64,000 nucleotides of DNA from Streptomyces sp. NRRL S-337. GTDB taxonomy: Bacteria > Actinomycetota > Actinomycetes > Streptomycetales > Streptomycetaceae. Each line of letters starts with the position of its first letter. The first letter of the stretch is position 1. Both the position numbers and the translations under genes were made by a program. The DNA lies in NCBI RefSeq assembly GCF_000720175.1, contig NZ_JOIX01000001.1:186001-250000 (forward strand), written 5' to 3'. This document shows, piece after piece, positions 8,623-16,805 of this stretch. Below the pieces are notes generated by a model that searched no databases, was not told where the DNA came from, and was given only the letters and a program-made list of their open reading frames with translations.

Positions 8623-8652
8623 CTTGGGGGTGGCACTGGTGCCACCCCCAAG
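8623..8652 (-). terminator. Strong hairpin terminator after the SGNH hydrolase gene
   Basis: A near-continuous palindrome with 14-base arms (8623-8636 and 8639-8652) lies 29 bases past the stop of the leftward SGNH gene and upstream of the TAP-like gene. Confidence 0.8.
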
Positions 8653-8680
8653 CAGAGAAGACCCAGGAAGGCGGGGTGGC

Positions 8681-10522
8681 CTAGTCCGCGGTGAGCGCTC
8701 GCGCGGCTTCCACCAGCGTCTTTCCTCCGTCCCGGCCGGTCATCACGAGACGTGGCAGCCAGGGCCCCGTGCGGTTGTAGGCATGGGTGACGATCGGTTC
8801 GCCGGTCTCCTGCTGGGTGCCGTCGCCGAAGTACCAGTGGTAGCGGTAGCCGGCGGCGGGCGGGTTTGCGTGCACGGTTGCCGACAGGCGCACCTCGGTC
8901 CCGACCTGGGCGTGTGCGGGGAGGTCCAGCTGCGCTCGGGGGCCCTGCCGGGGGAGGCGGAACCACTCGCGAACACGGGGGTTGAGGAGGAAGGCATCGG
9001 CGTACTGCCGGGCGCCCTCGATGTCGGGGTGGCCGACGGCCGCGCTCAGGCACTGCAGAGGAGTCGCGCTCAGCTCGGGGCAGGCTCGGGTGCGCAGCGG
9101 GAACGCCGGGTCGGTCACCGGAGTGTTCCAGACCTTGGAGTCCCGGGTGAGGAGGGCGTTGTCCACGGTGAACAGCCCGTCGGCCGCAACCGCGTACGGA
9201 CCGTCGCTGGACGCCTTGTTGGCGGCGGCCGCTGCCTGGTGGTAGGCGGCATTGGCCAGTTGGGTGTACTGCTCATAGCGCTCGGCCACCCTGCCGAGGG
9301 AGGCCTTGCAGGAGGCCAGCCGGGCCCCGCCCACTCCCGGGACCGAACAGGTCTTCACCGGGATCGGAGAACTGCTGCGACTCAGCGCGTAGTAGAAGTC
9401 GGCCACGATCACCTTCGGCCGGCCCGGCAGGGAATGGGCCTTCTCGATCGCCGCCCGCATCCCGCGTCCGCCGTATCCGACCTTCGCGCCGCTGAAGTAG
9501 GGCACGTCCTTGGCCGGGTTCTCCGCTGCCGCACCGATGCCGGAGCACTCGCGCTTCACTGCCTCGGGCACGCTTTCCGAGCCGGGAGTGATGCCGACGC
9601 CGATGCCGAAGAAGGGATCGAGGTCATTGATGCACCCGTTGATCACGACCACATCGAGACCGTAGCCGCCCGACCGCGCCTGCGCTCCCGCCCTTTCCAA
9701 CTGGCAGAAGACATCCGGCATTTGCTGGGTGACCTCGCCGAACTCCATTTCCCCGTCACCGTCCGGGTCCTGCTTCTCCGTCGTGCGCAGACAGGCCGCG
9801 TCATTGTTGCCTGCGGGCAGATCGGGCGCGTCAAGCACCGCGCCGGAGATCGAATAGTCGTTGAGCCGGAAGCCCCGGCCGGTCTCACGGCCGAGCAACT
9901 GCCCGGTCAGATAAGGGAACTTCTGGTCGTGGTCCAGACCCTGACCCCAGACCACCGAGTCACCGACGGACGCCACCCGCACCGGGTGGCACCCGCGGCG
10001 GAGCGTGTCCCGCCAGACCTTTCCGTAGCGGCCGGGCGCCCGGCCGTCGGGCGTACCGGCGATGCGGGCGTCGACCTGGAGGGCGGTCTCGGTCGGGGGG
10101 ACCCGGTCGAAGGGGATGCTGAACTCCGCCGTGCCGACACGGGCGGTCATGTCGAGGCGTCCGCCCGCCAGTTGCTCCGCACCGGCGCGTACCCGCCACT
10201 CCACGGTGGCTCCGGCCTTCGCCGCGGCGGGGTCGTAGACCTCCACCCGGCCGCGCACGGGTCCACTGCACACCGGATTCGGCGTCAGGTCCACATCGAG
10301 GACGAGGGGGAACGCCGATCCCGGCAAGGCCCTGGTCTGCGCCGCGGCGGGGAGTCCGCCGAGCAGCTGGCCCATCAGCAGGGCGGCCGCGCCGACCGCC
10401 CCGAAACGCCTCGCCGCCGCCGGGCGACGGGTCGCGCCCGACCCGCTCGGCACGGAGCTTGCGCCTGTGCCGGCCCCCCACCGCCTCCGTGCAACCCGCC
10501 GCCGCGACCACACCAGTCTCAC
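8681..10522 (-). CDS. Secreted SGNH/GDSL hydrolase with C-terminal PKD domain
   Basis: I chose the GTG at 10522 (613 aa). It is followed by an Arg-rich export signal (VWSRRRVARRRWG, hydrophobic stretch near residues 41-60), whereas the in-frame extension to 10654 crosses lower-GC, promoter-like DNA. A ~120-residue beta-rich domain comes first. The SGNH core follows with block I VASVGDSVVWGQG (S189), block III VVINGCINDL, and the catalytic pair in GHPDIEGARQYADAF. Residues about 545-610 form a PKD-like domain (YRYHWYFGDGTQQETGEP, then HAYNRTGPW). The fold predicts an extracellular esterase or lipase; PKD domains often mediate binding. The substrate is unknown. It is a single-gene unit bounded by hairpins. 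Confidence 0.88.
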   Translation of the reverse strand: MRLVWSRRRVARRRWGAGTGASSVPSGSGATRRPAAARRFGAVGAAALLMGQLLGGLPAAAQTRALPGSAFPLVLDVDLTPNPVCSGPVRGRVEVYDPAAAKAGATVEWRVRAGAEQLAGGRLDMTARVGTAEFSIPFDRVPPTETALQVDARIAGTPDGRAPGRYGKVWRDTLRRGCHPVRVASVGDSVVWGQGLDHDQKFPYLTGQLLGRETGRGFRLNDYSISGAVLDAPDLPAGNNDAACLRTTEKQDPDGDGEMEFGEVTQQMPDVFCQLERAGAQARSGGYGLDVVVINGCINDLDPFFGIGVGITPGSESVPEAVKRECSGIGAAAENPAKDVPYFSGAKVGYGGRGMRAAIEKAHSLPGRPKVIVADFYYALSRSSSPIPVKTCSVPGVGGARLASCKASLGRVAERYEQYTQLANAAYHQAAAAANKASSDGPYAVAADGLFTVDNALLTRDSKVWNTPVTDPAFPLRTRACPELSATPLQCLSAAVGHPDIEGARQYADAFLLNPRVREWFRLPRQGPRAQLDLPAHAQVGTEVRLSATVHANPPAAGYRYHWYFGDGTQQETGEPIVTHAYNRTGPWLPRLVMTGRDGGKTLVEAARALTAD

Positions 10523-10672
10523 GCCAACACCCCTGTCCTTACGGTCATTTCGGTCCGTGCGGAACCCATTGCATTCCGCATCGGTAGGGATCATGACAGT
10601 TGGGAGATCGGTGTGGACCGCACGCAGCGTCCCATACAGAGTGAAACTGATCACTTACTTGCAGTTACGCAC

Positions 10673-10699
10673 GGAGGGTGAGGGGTGAGAGCACCCTCC
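10673..10699 (-). terminator. Hairpin terminator after the beta-galactosidase gene
   Basis: Eight-base arms (10673-10680 and 10692-10699) lie directly after the stop codon of the leftward GH35 gene. Confidence 0.6.
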
Positions 10700-12553
10700 C
10701 TAACCGATGTCGGGATCGGACCGCACGTCGATCCGGTCGCCCCGCCGTTCCATTTCCAGCACGACGAGCTCGTTGCGGCCCTTCCGCCACAGGTGGCCGG
10801 GCGCGTACAGGGTGACCTGCGGCCCGAGGGACCAATAGCGGCCGAGCGCGAAGCCATTGAGCCAGACCATGCCCTTGTCCCAGCCCGGGAAGGCGAGGAA
10901 GCCGTCCGCGGGGGCGCTGACGTGGACCCGGGCCCGGTGGAAGGCGGGGCCGGTCGGGGTGTCTTCGGTGCGGAATCTCAGAGCCGAAAGGTTGTCGAGG
11001 GGGAGTCGGCGGATCTCCCAGTCGTGCAGTTCTTCGTCGTCGAGGAAGACCTTGCCGCTGATTCCCTTGGGGTCGTTGAGGCCTTGGCCGAAGTTGACCC
11101 GCCCGGTGGGGTCCACCAGGAGGTCGAGGGTGCCGGACGGGCCGGCCACGGTGAAGTCGACGGTGTGGAGCGGCTGGTTGCGGTCGAAGGTGCCGATCCG
11201 CTTGCCGTCGCCGAACACCAGCGCACGGTCGCCCAGTCCCGTGATCCGCAGGCGCTTGGTCCCCTGCGGACCGCGCACCCGCGTGCGGTAGTGGATCAGT
11301 CCGTACGGCTGTCCGAGGGCCTCCATATGGACGGGGGCGGTGCGCCGCACCGGAGTGCTGCTCAGCGCGTCGACGACGTCCATCAGCGGCACCGACTCGC
11401 GTACGGCGACCCGCTGGGCCGGCATCCGGCGCGGCGTGGCCGGCAGGGGCGTGTTCGGCAGGGTGGTGTATTTGGCGAGTACGTCGCGCACCGCGTGGAA
11501 CTTCTCCGTGAGTTCGCCGGATTCGCTGATCGGGGCGTCGTAGTCGTAGCTGGTGACGGTGGGCTGATAGGCGCTGCCGCTCAGATTGGCACCCGCGTAC
11601 CAGCCGAAGTTCGTGCCGCCCACCGCCATATAGAAGTTGATCGACGCTCCTGCTTTGAGGATCTTTTCCACGTCGGCGGCGGTCCGCGCGGGGTCGGAGG
11701 TGTGGTGCCGCTCTCCCCAGTGGTCGAACCAGCCGTCCCAGAACTCCGTGCAGAAGAGGGGCTTGTCCGGCTGGAATCTGCGCAGTTCCGCGAAGGGACC
11801 GGTGGGGTCACCGGCGAAGTTGACGGTGGACAGGAGGTCGGGGAGGCTGCCCGCCTCCAGCGCTTTCTGCGTGGCGCCGTTGGAGCAGAACAACAGGCTG
11901 TCGATGCCCTGCGCCCGCATGGTGTCCCGCAGGTGTTCCAGGTGGGCGTGGTCGTCGCCGTAGCTGCCGTACTCGTTCTCGACCTGCATGGCGATGATCG
12001 GCCCGCCGCGCGTGGCCTGCAGATCGACGAACCGGGGAAGCAGTTCGGCGAACCACGTGGCGACCGCTTGCTCGTATGCGGGGTCGGAACGGCGCAGCGG
12101 CGCGTCCTTGTCCTTGAGGAGCCAGGCGGGCAGCCCGCCGAAGTCCCATTCCGCGCAGATGTACGGTCCCGGTCGCACGATCACCTTCAGCCCCACCTCG
12201 TCGGCGGTGCGGACGAACGCGGCGACATCGCGCCACCCGGTGAAGTCGGCTTTCTTCTCGTACGGTTGGTGGAAATTCCACGCGACGTAGGTCTCCACGG
12301 TGTTCAGGCCCATGGCCCGCAGGCGGATCAACCGGTCGCGCCAGTCCTTGGGATGCGTCCTGAAGTAGTGGAAGGCGCCCGAAAGGATGCGGAACGGTTT
12401 GCCGTCCAGCAGGAATTCGTTGCCGCGGATGGTCAGTCCCCGGGGGCTTTCGGCCTGTGCGAGGGTCGTGCGGCTGCTGCCCAGGGCGACCCCCAGGGAC
12501 GCCGCCCCCACCATGGCTGAGCTCAGAAACCTACGTCGGCTGAACTGCGTCAT
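10700..12553 (-). CDS. Tat-exported GH35 beta-galactosidase
   Basis: The protein has 617 residues. It begins with a twin-arginine signal (SRRRFLSSAMVG) and is preceded by GAGGAG. The GH35 barrel starts near residue 40 (FLLDGKPFRILSGAFHYFR) and continues through WNFHQPYE and VRPGPYICAEWDFGGLPAWL. The acid/base is E194 in VENEYGSYG and the nucleophile E270 in FCTEFWDGWFDHWG. C-terminal jelly-roll domains follow, ending WLNGFALGRYWSLGPQ. The family retains configuration and releases terminal beta-galactose. The export signal indicates action outside the cell on oligosaccharides or glycans. No transporter gene adjoins it, and it is probably monocistronic. Confidence 0.95.
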   Translation of the reverse strand: MTQFSRRRFLSSAMVGAASLGVALGSSRTTLAQAESPRGLTIRGNEFLLDGKPFRILSGAFHYFRTHPKDWRDRLIRLRAMGLNTVETYVAWNFHQPYEKKADFTGWRDVAAFVRTADEVGLKVIVRPGPYICAEWDFGGLPAWLLKDKDAPLRRSDPAYEQAVATWFAELLPRFVDLQATRGGPIIAMQVENEYGSYGDDHAHLEHLRDTMRAQGIDSLLFCSNGATQKALEAGSLPDLLSTVNFAGDPTGPFAELRRFQPDKPLFCTEFWDGWFDHWGERHHTSDPARTAADVEKILKAGASINFYMAVGGTNFGWYAGANLSGSAYQPTVTSYDYDAPISESGELTEKFHAVRDVLAKYTTLPNTPLPATPRRMPAQRVAVRESVPLMDVVDALSSTPVRRTAPVHMEALGQPYGLIHYRTRVRGPQGTKRLRITGLGDRALVFGDGKRIGTFDRNQPLHTVDFTVAGPSGTLDLLVDPTGRVNFGQGLNDPKGISGKVFLDDEELHDWEIRRLPLDNLSALRFRTEDTPTGPAFHRARVHVSAPADGFLAFPGWDKGMVWLNGFALGRYWSLGPQVTLYAPGHLWRKGRNELVVLEMERRGDRIDVRSDPDIG

Positions 12554-12593
12554 GTCTGCTCTCCTCGACTCGACCGGTCGTCGCCCAAGACTC

Positions 12594-12603
12594 GAACATG
12601 TTC
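12594..12603. promoter_or_regulatory. 10-bp palindrome upstream of the beta-galactosidase gene
   Basis: The sequence GAACATGTTC is a perfect palindrome 41 bases upstream of the GH35 start and could be an operator. It superficially resembles an SOS box, but the half-sites are two bases apart rather than four. Confidence 0.3.
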
Positions 12604-12698
12604 AGGAGTGCGCGTTTCTGTGTGTTGAGAGTGTTGTATAGAACAGAAACAAGCACAAGGGTTCGTGGCTGCGCCCGGTGAAGCGGGATCTGAGGCGG

Positions 12699-13193
12699 TC
12701 AGTCGAAGTCCGTTGCGGGCTCGGTGGCATAACGGCTCATCGCCTGGACGTTTGCCTGGGGGGTCAGTGCCCGGCCGCCGGCAAGCATGTCCTGCAGGTC
12801 CCGGAAGTACTGCACGTAGAGGTCCGGCGTGAAAGTGCTGAGCATGACGGCCGGTTGGTCGGTCACGTTGGCGAACGTGTGCGGGGCTCCGGGAGGGACC
12901 ATCACAAGCGTGCCCCCGGTCGCGTCATGGTCCTCGTCCCCGACCGTGAACCGCACCGTGCCGGAGATGATGTAGAAGCCCTCGTCGTGCTGGGCGTGAC
13001 GGTGCTGCGGTGGTCCGGGCGTGTGCGGCGCGAGGACGGACTCGGCCATCCCGAGACGGTGACCGGTGTTGCTGCCGTCCTCGAGGACGCGCATGCGCGT
13101 GGTGCCCAGGAAGATCGTCTCCCCGTCGCCCGGGCCGACCACCGATACCGCGGGTTCGGCGATCGGCTCGCCGGCCTTCGTTTCCTCAGTCAT
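12699..13193 (-). CDS. Cupin-domain protein
   Basis: This 164-residue protein has a single cupin barrel. Motif 1 is HRHAQHDEGFYIISGTVRF, giving the metal-binding H-x-H...E set, and motif 2 is VPPGAPHTFANV with the second histidine. Such proteins range from dioxygenases to binding proteins, and the sequence does not decide between them. It diverges from the truncated LysR-type gene at 13274 with an 80-base gap, the usual arrangement of a LysR regulator with its target. Since that regulator has lost its effector domain, normal control of this gene may be lost too. Confidence 0.88.
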   Translation of the reverse strand: MTEETKAGEPIAEPAVSVVGPGDGETIFLGTTRMRVLEDGSNTGHRLGMAESVLAPHTPGPPQHRHAQHDEGFYIISGTVRFTVGDEDHDATGGTLVMVPPGAPHTFANVTDQPAVMLSTFTPDLYVQYFRDLQDMLAGGRALTPQANVQAMSRYATEPATDFD

Positions 13194-13273
13194 GCTTCGA
13201 TCTCACCGCCAGGGCAAGGCGACTGTCCAAGACCCCTTCGGTGAGCTCGATACCGTACGGGTATCGTCGCGCC

Positions 13274-13723
13274 ATGGAGCTACGCACGCTGCGCTATTTC
13301 GTGGCTGTCGCCGAGGAACTCCACTTCGGCCGGGCCGCCGCCCGGCTGCACATGAGCCAGCCGCCCCTGAGCCGGGCGATCAAGCAGCTGGAAACCGAAG
13401 CCGGCGCCCCGCTGTTCGACCGATCGTCCGCCGGTGTCACGCTCACCCCGGTGGGAGCGGTGCTGCTCGATGAGGCGCGTGCCCTGCTCGGCCGGGCCGA
13501 CCGCTTGCGCGTGCGCGTGGCCGCGGCGGCCGGCACCGCCACCCTCACCGTCGGCATCCTGGGTGGCAGCAGCGACCCGGAAGCGATGGGGGCGGTAATC
13601 GCCGTCGGGTCACGGCGATCGGTCATGGGCGCGCCTCTGCCGCGCCACCGGCGTGCGGACGGCTGCGCAGGAGGTACGACACCGCCACCACGACCCACGC
13701 CGCGATCCCGACGCTGCTTGTGA
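13274..13723 (+). pseudogene. Truncated LysR-type regulator
   Basis: The first ~105 codons are a normal LysR helix-turn-helix domain and linker helix (ELRTLRYFVAVAEELHFGRA, LHMSQPPLSRAIKQLE, then GAVLLDEARALL). The effector domain begins (TLTVGILGGSSDPEA) but coding character stops near 13600, where the frame runs into the 3' end of the opposite-strand gene and ends at 13723. A full LysR protein has about 300 residues; this has 149. I interpret it as a 3' deletion at a junction with the neighbouring membrane gene. A DNA-binding fragment could still be made, but ligand response is lost. Confidence 0.8.
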
Positions 13724-14159
13724 CCGCCTCGTAAACCGGGCCCCAACCAAGGTGCGCCAGGTCGAAGTCGGTGCGCTGGATGGTGATCACCCCTCCCAGC
13801 GACTGCAGCACCGCGGTAGGTGCCAGGGCGCACAGCAGCGCCCAGCGCGGGATGCGCGCTCCCCAGCGCGCGAGGGTCGCCCATGCCACCAACACCGCGA
13901 GGAGACCGAGCGAAGCGTTGCCCGCCTGGGCCAATCCAGGGTGGGCGAACTGCGCCTGCACCTGGGCGGGTGCGGGGTGGCCGGGCATACCGACCTCCCC
14001 GCGCGCCGCCATGTACACCTTCTGCCCCACGTACACCAGCGAACCGGCCACCGTCAGCCACACCGCGACCCGGACGCGGGGCCCAGCGGGCGCCGGCCGG
14101 GCCGGCCGGAGCAGTATGCGGCGGGCCACGGCGATGCGGGCGATCGCGTCAACTCTCAT
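13623..14159 (-). CDS. Integral membrane protein, four helices
   Basis: The product is 178 residues with four predicted membrane segments (near residues 32-50, 80-100, 106-125 and 145-165). A hydrophilic loop (PGHPAPAQVQAQFAHPG) lies between the first two. No catalytic motif is apparent. The spacing and sequence resemble small DoxX-like or DUF-type actinobacterial membrane proteins, but I cannot name the family. Its 3' end overlaps the tail of the truncated LysR frame on the other strand, which supports a deletion junction just outside this gene. It starts at an ATG with only a weak ribosome binding site. Confidence 0.75.
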   Translation of the reverse strand: MRVDAIARIAVARRILLRPARPAPAGPRVRVAVWLTVAGSLVYVGQKVYMAARGEVGMPGHPAPAQVQAQFAHPGLAQAGNASLGLLAVLVAWATLARWGARIPRWALLCALAPTAVLQSLGGVITIQRTDFDLAHLGWGPVYEAVTSSVGIAAWVVVAVSYLLRSRPHAGGAAEARP

Positions 14160-14268
14160 GGACCCGATGCTGGCCCGGCACCCGCACCGCCCGCTTCATG
14201 CCCTGGAGCCACCCACTCCGCCGAGCGGGCGAACCGCGCGTCCCTCCGAAGGACGAGTGGCCCGCCAG

Positions 14269-15915
14269 CTACATCGCCAGCCACACCGCCTGGTCCGGGC
14301 CCAGGCATCCGTCGTCGAGTGGGCCGCCGCTGGTCAGCAGTACCGCCTCGTGTGCGGGCAGCTCGTACGGCTCCGAGGAGAGGTTGACGATGCAGGCGAA
14401 GCCCGGTTCACGCTGGTAGGCGAGGACCCCGGCCGGGGCGTCCAGCCAGGTCAGGTCGCCGTCGCCGAGGGCGGGGTGGTCCCGGCGCAGGTGCAGTGCG
14501 CGCCGGTAGAGCTCCAGCATGGAGGCCGGGTCGCCGGTCTGGGCCGCGACACTGAGGTCCTTCCAGTGCGCGGGCTGCGGCAGCCAGGGCCGGCCGGTGG
14601 CGCCCTCGGGGCTGAAGCCGTACGGGGAGCTCTGCCCGGACCACGGGATCGGTACGCGGCAGCCGTCGCGTCCGGGGTCGGTATGGCCGGAGCGTTCCCA
14701 GATGGGGTCCTGCAGTACATCCTGGGGGAGGTCCTCGACCTCCGCGAGGCCCAGCTCCTCGCCCTGGTAGACGTAGGCACCGCCCGGCAGGGAGAGCATC
14801 AGCAGGGCGGCCGCGCGGGCCCGCCGGACGCCGAGTTCGAGGTCGAGGGGGCCTTCGGGCCGGTAGGGCGCGTTGGCGACCCACTTCTTCGCCACCGTAC
14901 GGCCGAAGCGGCTGGGGTGGCGTACCACGTCGTGGTTGGAGAGCACCCAGGTGGCGGGTGCGCCCACGGAGCCGAGCGTGCCCAGCGAGCGGTCGATGAC
15001 CTCCCGCAGGTCGGCGGCGTCCCAACTGGTCATCAGGAAGTCGAAGTTGAAGGCGGTGTGCAGCGCGTCCGGCCGCACGTAGGCGGCGAGCCGCTCGGGG
15101 GTGTCGGCCCAGGCCTCGGCGACGAACGACCGGTCGCCGGGGAACTCGTCGGCCACCCGCCGCCAGGCCTGGTAGATCGCGTGCACCTCGTCGCGGTTCC
15201 AGTACGGGTGGTCCGTTCCTTCCCCGGGTGCCGGCGCTTCCGCCGCGTCGCGGGTCGGCAGGTCGGGCAGTTCCGGGTCCTTGACCAGGCCGTGTGCCAC
15301 GTCGATGCGGAAGCCGTCGACGCCGCGGCGGAACCAGAACCGCAGGACGTCCTCGAACTCCGCCCGGACGTCCTGGTGTTGCCAGTTGAGGTCCGGCTGC
15401 TCGGGGGCGAAGAGGTGCAGGTACCACTGGCCGTCGGGAAGCCGGGTCCAGGCCGGGCCGCCGAAGACGGACCGCCAGTTGTTGGGCGGCTCGGACCCGT
15501 CGGGTCCACGGCCGTCGCGGAAGTGGTAGCGCTCCCGTTCCGGGCTGCCGGGCCCCGCGGCCAGCGCCGCCCGGAACCAGGCGTGCTGGTCGGAGGTGTG
15601 GTTCGGCACGATGTCGGGGATGACGCGGATGCCGTGCCGGTGGGCCTCCTCGATCAGCGCCTCGGCGTCGGCCAGGGTGCCGAAGAGCGGGTCGATCGCG
15701 CGGTAGTCCGCCACGTCGTAACCGTGGTCGGCCATCGGCGACTTGTACCACGGGTTGATCCAGATGGCGTCGATCCCGAGCGACTTCAGGTAGGGCAGCC
15801 GGGAGCGGATGCCGGCTATGTCACCGACTCCGTCACCGTTCCCGTCGGCGAAGCTGCGGACGTAGACCTGGTAGATGACGGCGCTGCGCCACCACGGTGC
15901 GGGGTTGCTGGGCAT
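14269..15915 (-). CDS. GH13 alpha-glucosidase (oligo-1,6-glucosidase-like)
   Basis: The enzyme has 548 residues and no signal peptide, so it is cytoplasmic. The GH13 regions are in order: VIYQVYVRSFADGNGDGVGD, DIVPNHTS, the nucleophile Asp in DGFRIDVAHG, the acid/base Glu in SFVAEAWAD, and the final Asp in VLSNHDVVRH. QPDLNWQHQDVRAEF is typical of the oligo-1,6-glucosidase subfamily. It hydrolyses the alpha-linked oligosaccharide brought in by the upstream ABC transporter. The start at 15915 has GAGGAG 11 bases upstream; an in-frame ATG at 15948 has none. It is the last gene of the leftward sugar operon, 53 bases after the second permease. Confidence 0.94.
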   Translation of the reverse strand: MPSNPAPWWRSAVIYQVYVRSFADGNGDGVGDIAGIRSRLPYLKSLGIDAIWINPWYKSPMADHGYDVADYRAIDPLFGTLADAEALIEEAHRHGIRVIPDIVPNHTSDQHAWFRAALAAGPGSPERERYHFRDGRGPDGSEPPNNWRSVFGGPAWTRLPDGQWYLHLFAPEQPDLNWQHQDVRAEFEDVLRFWFRRGVDGFRIDVAHGLVKDPELPDLPTRDAAEAPAPGEGTDHPYWNRDEVHAIYQAWRRVADEFPGDRSFVAEAWADTPERLAAYVRPDALHTAFNFDFLMTSWDAADLREVIDRSLGTLGSVGAPATWVLSNHDVVRHPSRFGRTVAKKWVANAPYRPEGPLDLELGVRRARAAALLMLSLPGGAYVYQGEELGLAEVEDLPQDVLQDPIWERSGHTDPGRDGCRVPIPWSGQSSPYGFSPEGATGRPWLPQPAHWKDLSVAAQTGDPASMLELYRRALHLRRDHPALGDGDLTWLDAPAGVLAYQREPGFACIVNLSSEPYELPAHEAVLLTSGGPLDDGCLGPDQAVWLAM

Positions 15916-15968
15916 GCTGCTGCGTGCTCCTCGGGGCTCTTGGGGCATCGATGTGCGGTGGGAGGGGA

Positions 15969-16805
15969 CTACTTCGCCGCACCGGCGGTGAGGCCGGCGA
16001 CGATCCGGCGCTGGAAGACCAGCACCATGATCACGAGCGGGATGGTGACCAGTACGCCCGCCGCCATCTGGCTGCCGAACGGGGTCTCGAACTGGCTCGC
16101 TCCGGAGAACTTGGAGATGGCCACGGGAGCCGTCTGCATCTCCGGCTTGTTCGTCATCGACAGCGCGATGAGGAATTCGTTCCAGGCGGCGATGAAGGTG
16201 ATGATCGCGGTGGTGAACATGCCCGGCGCGGCGAGCGGGACGATGATCCTGCGGAACGCCTGGCCGCGGGTGCAGCCGTCGACCATCGCGGCGTGTTCCA
16301 GCTCCTGCGGCATCTGCCGGAAGAAGGCGGTCAGGTTCCACACCGCGAGCGGCAGCGTGAAGGACATGCTGGGCACGATCATCGCCTGGTAGCTGTTGAT
16401 CCAGCCGAAGTCGACGAACATCTTCAGCAGCGGGACCACGATCGACACCACGGGGAACATGGAGGTGGCGATGATCAGGGTGAGCACCAGTCGCTTGAAC
16501 CGGAACTCCAGCCGCGCCATCGCGTAGGCGGTGAAGGTGGCCAGGGCCAGCGCCACGGCGGTGGTGATGCCGGCCACCACGACGCTGTTGAGCAGCGCCC
16601 GGGTGAAGGACTCGGACGGGTCCAGGACCGCGAGGTAGTTCTCCAGCGAAAGCCGGGTCGGGAAGGGCGAGTTGGAGAAGATGTCGGCGGTCCGCCGCAG
16701 GCTGGAGACCAGCATCCAGTAGAACGGTGCCAGGCAGTAGGCGACGACCGCGGCGACCCCCGCGTACAGCAGCCCCTTGCGCAGTTTCGGGGAGAGGGTG
16801 TTCAT
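15969..16805 (-). CDS. Sugar ABC transporter permease (MalG-type)
   Basis: The product has 278 residues and six membrane helices. The cytoplasmic EAA loop reads ELEHAAMVDGCTRGQAFRRII, then PLAAPG, and this docks onto the ATPase. The start at 16805 is preceded by AAAGGTGG and overlaps the stop of the first permease (ATGA), so the pair is made in equal amounts. The order and length match MalG-type subunits of the carbohydrate uptake CUT1 family. The substrate is inferred to be an alpha-glucoside or maltodextrin, from the alpha-glucosidase directly downstream. Confidence 0.94.
   Translation of the reverse strand: MNTLSPKLRKGLLYAGVAAVVAYCLAPFYWMLVSSLRRTADIFSNSPFPTRLSLENYLAVLDPSESFTRALLNSVVVAGITTAVALALATFTAYAMARLEFRFKRLVLTLIIATSMFPVVSIVVPLLKMFVDFGWINSYQAMIVPSMSFTLPLAVWNLTAFFRQMPQELEHAAMVDGCTRGQAFRRIIVPLAAPGMFTTAIITFIAAWNEFLIALSMTNKPEMQTAPVAISKFSGASQFETPFGSQMAAGVLVTIPLVIMVLVFQRRIVAGLTAGAAK

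Noticed and set aside
8042-10681. Long + strand open frame of 879 codons
   Set aside because: It is antisense to the SGNH and TAP-like genes and comes from high third-position GC; it has no domain and no ribosome binding site.
10685-12520. Long + strand open frame opposite the GH35 gene
   Set aside because: Antisense shadow of a gene with full catalytic motifs; composition is repetitive in V, G and E.
12594-12603. Possible LexA SOS box (GAACATGTTC) before the beta-galactosidase gene
   Set aside because: The GAAC and GTTC half-sites are two bases apart; the actinobacterial LexA box needs four. Kept only as a generic palindrome.
13771-16392. 873-codon + strand frame opposite the alpha-glucosidase and permease genes
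   Set aside because: Antisense to clearly conserved genes, without motifs.
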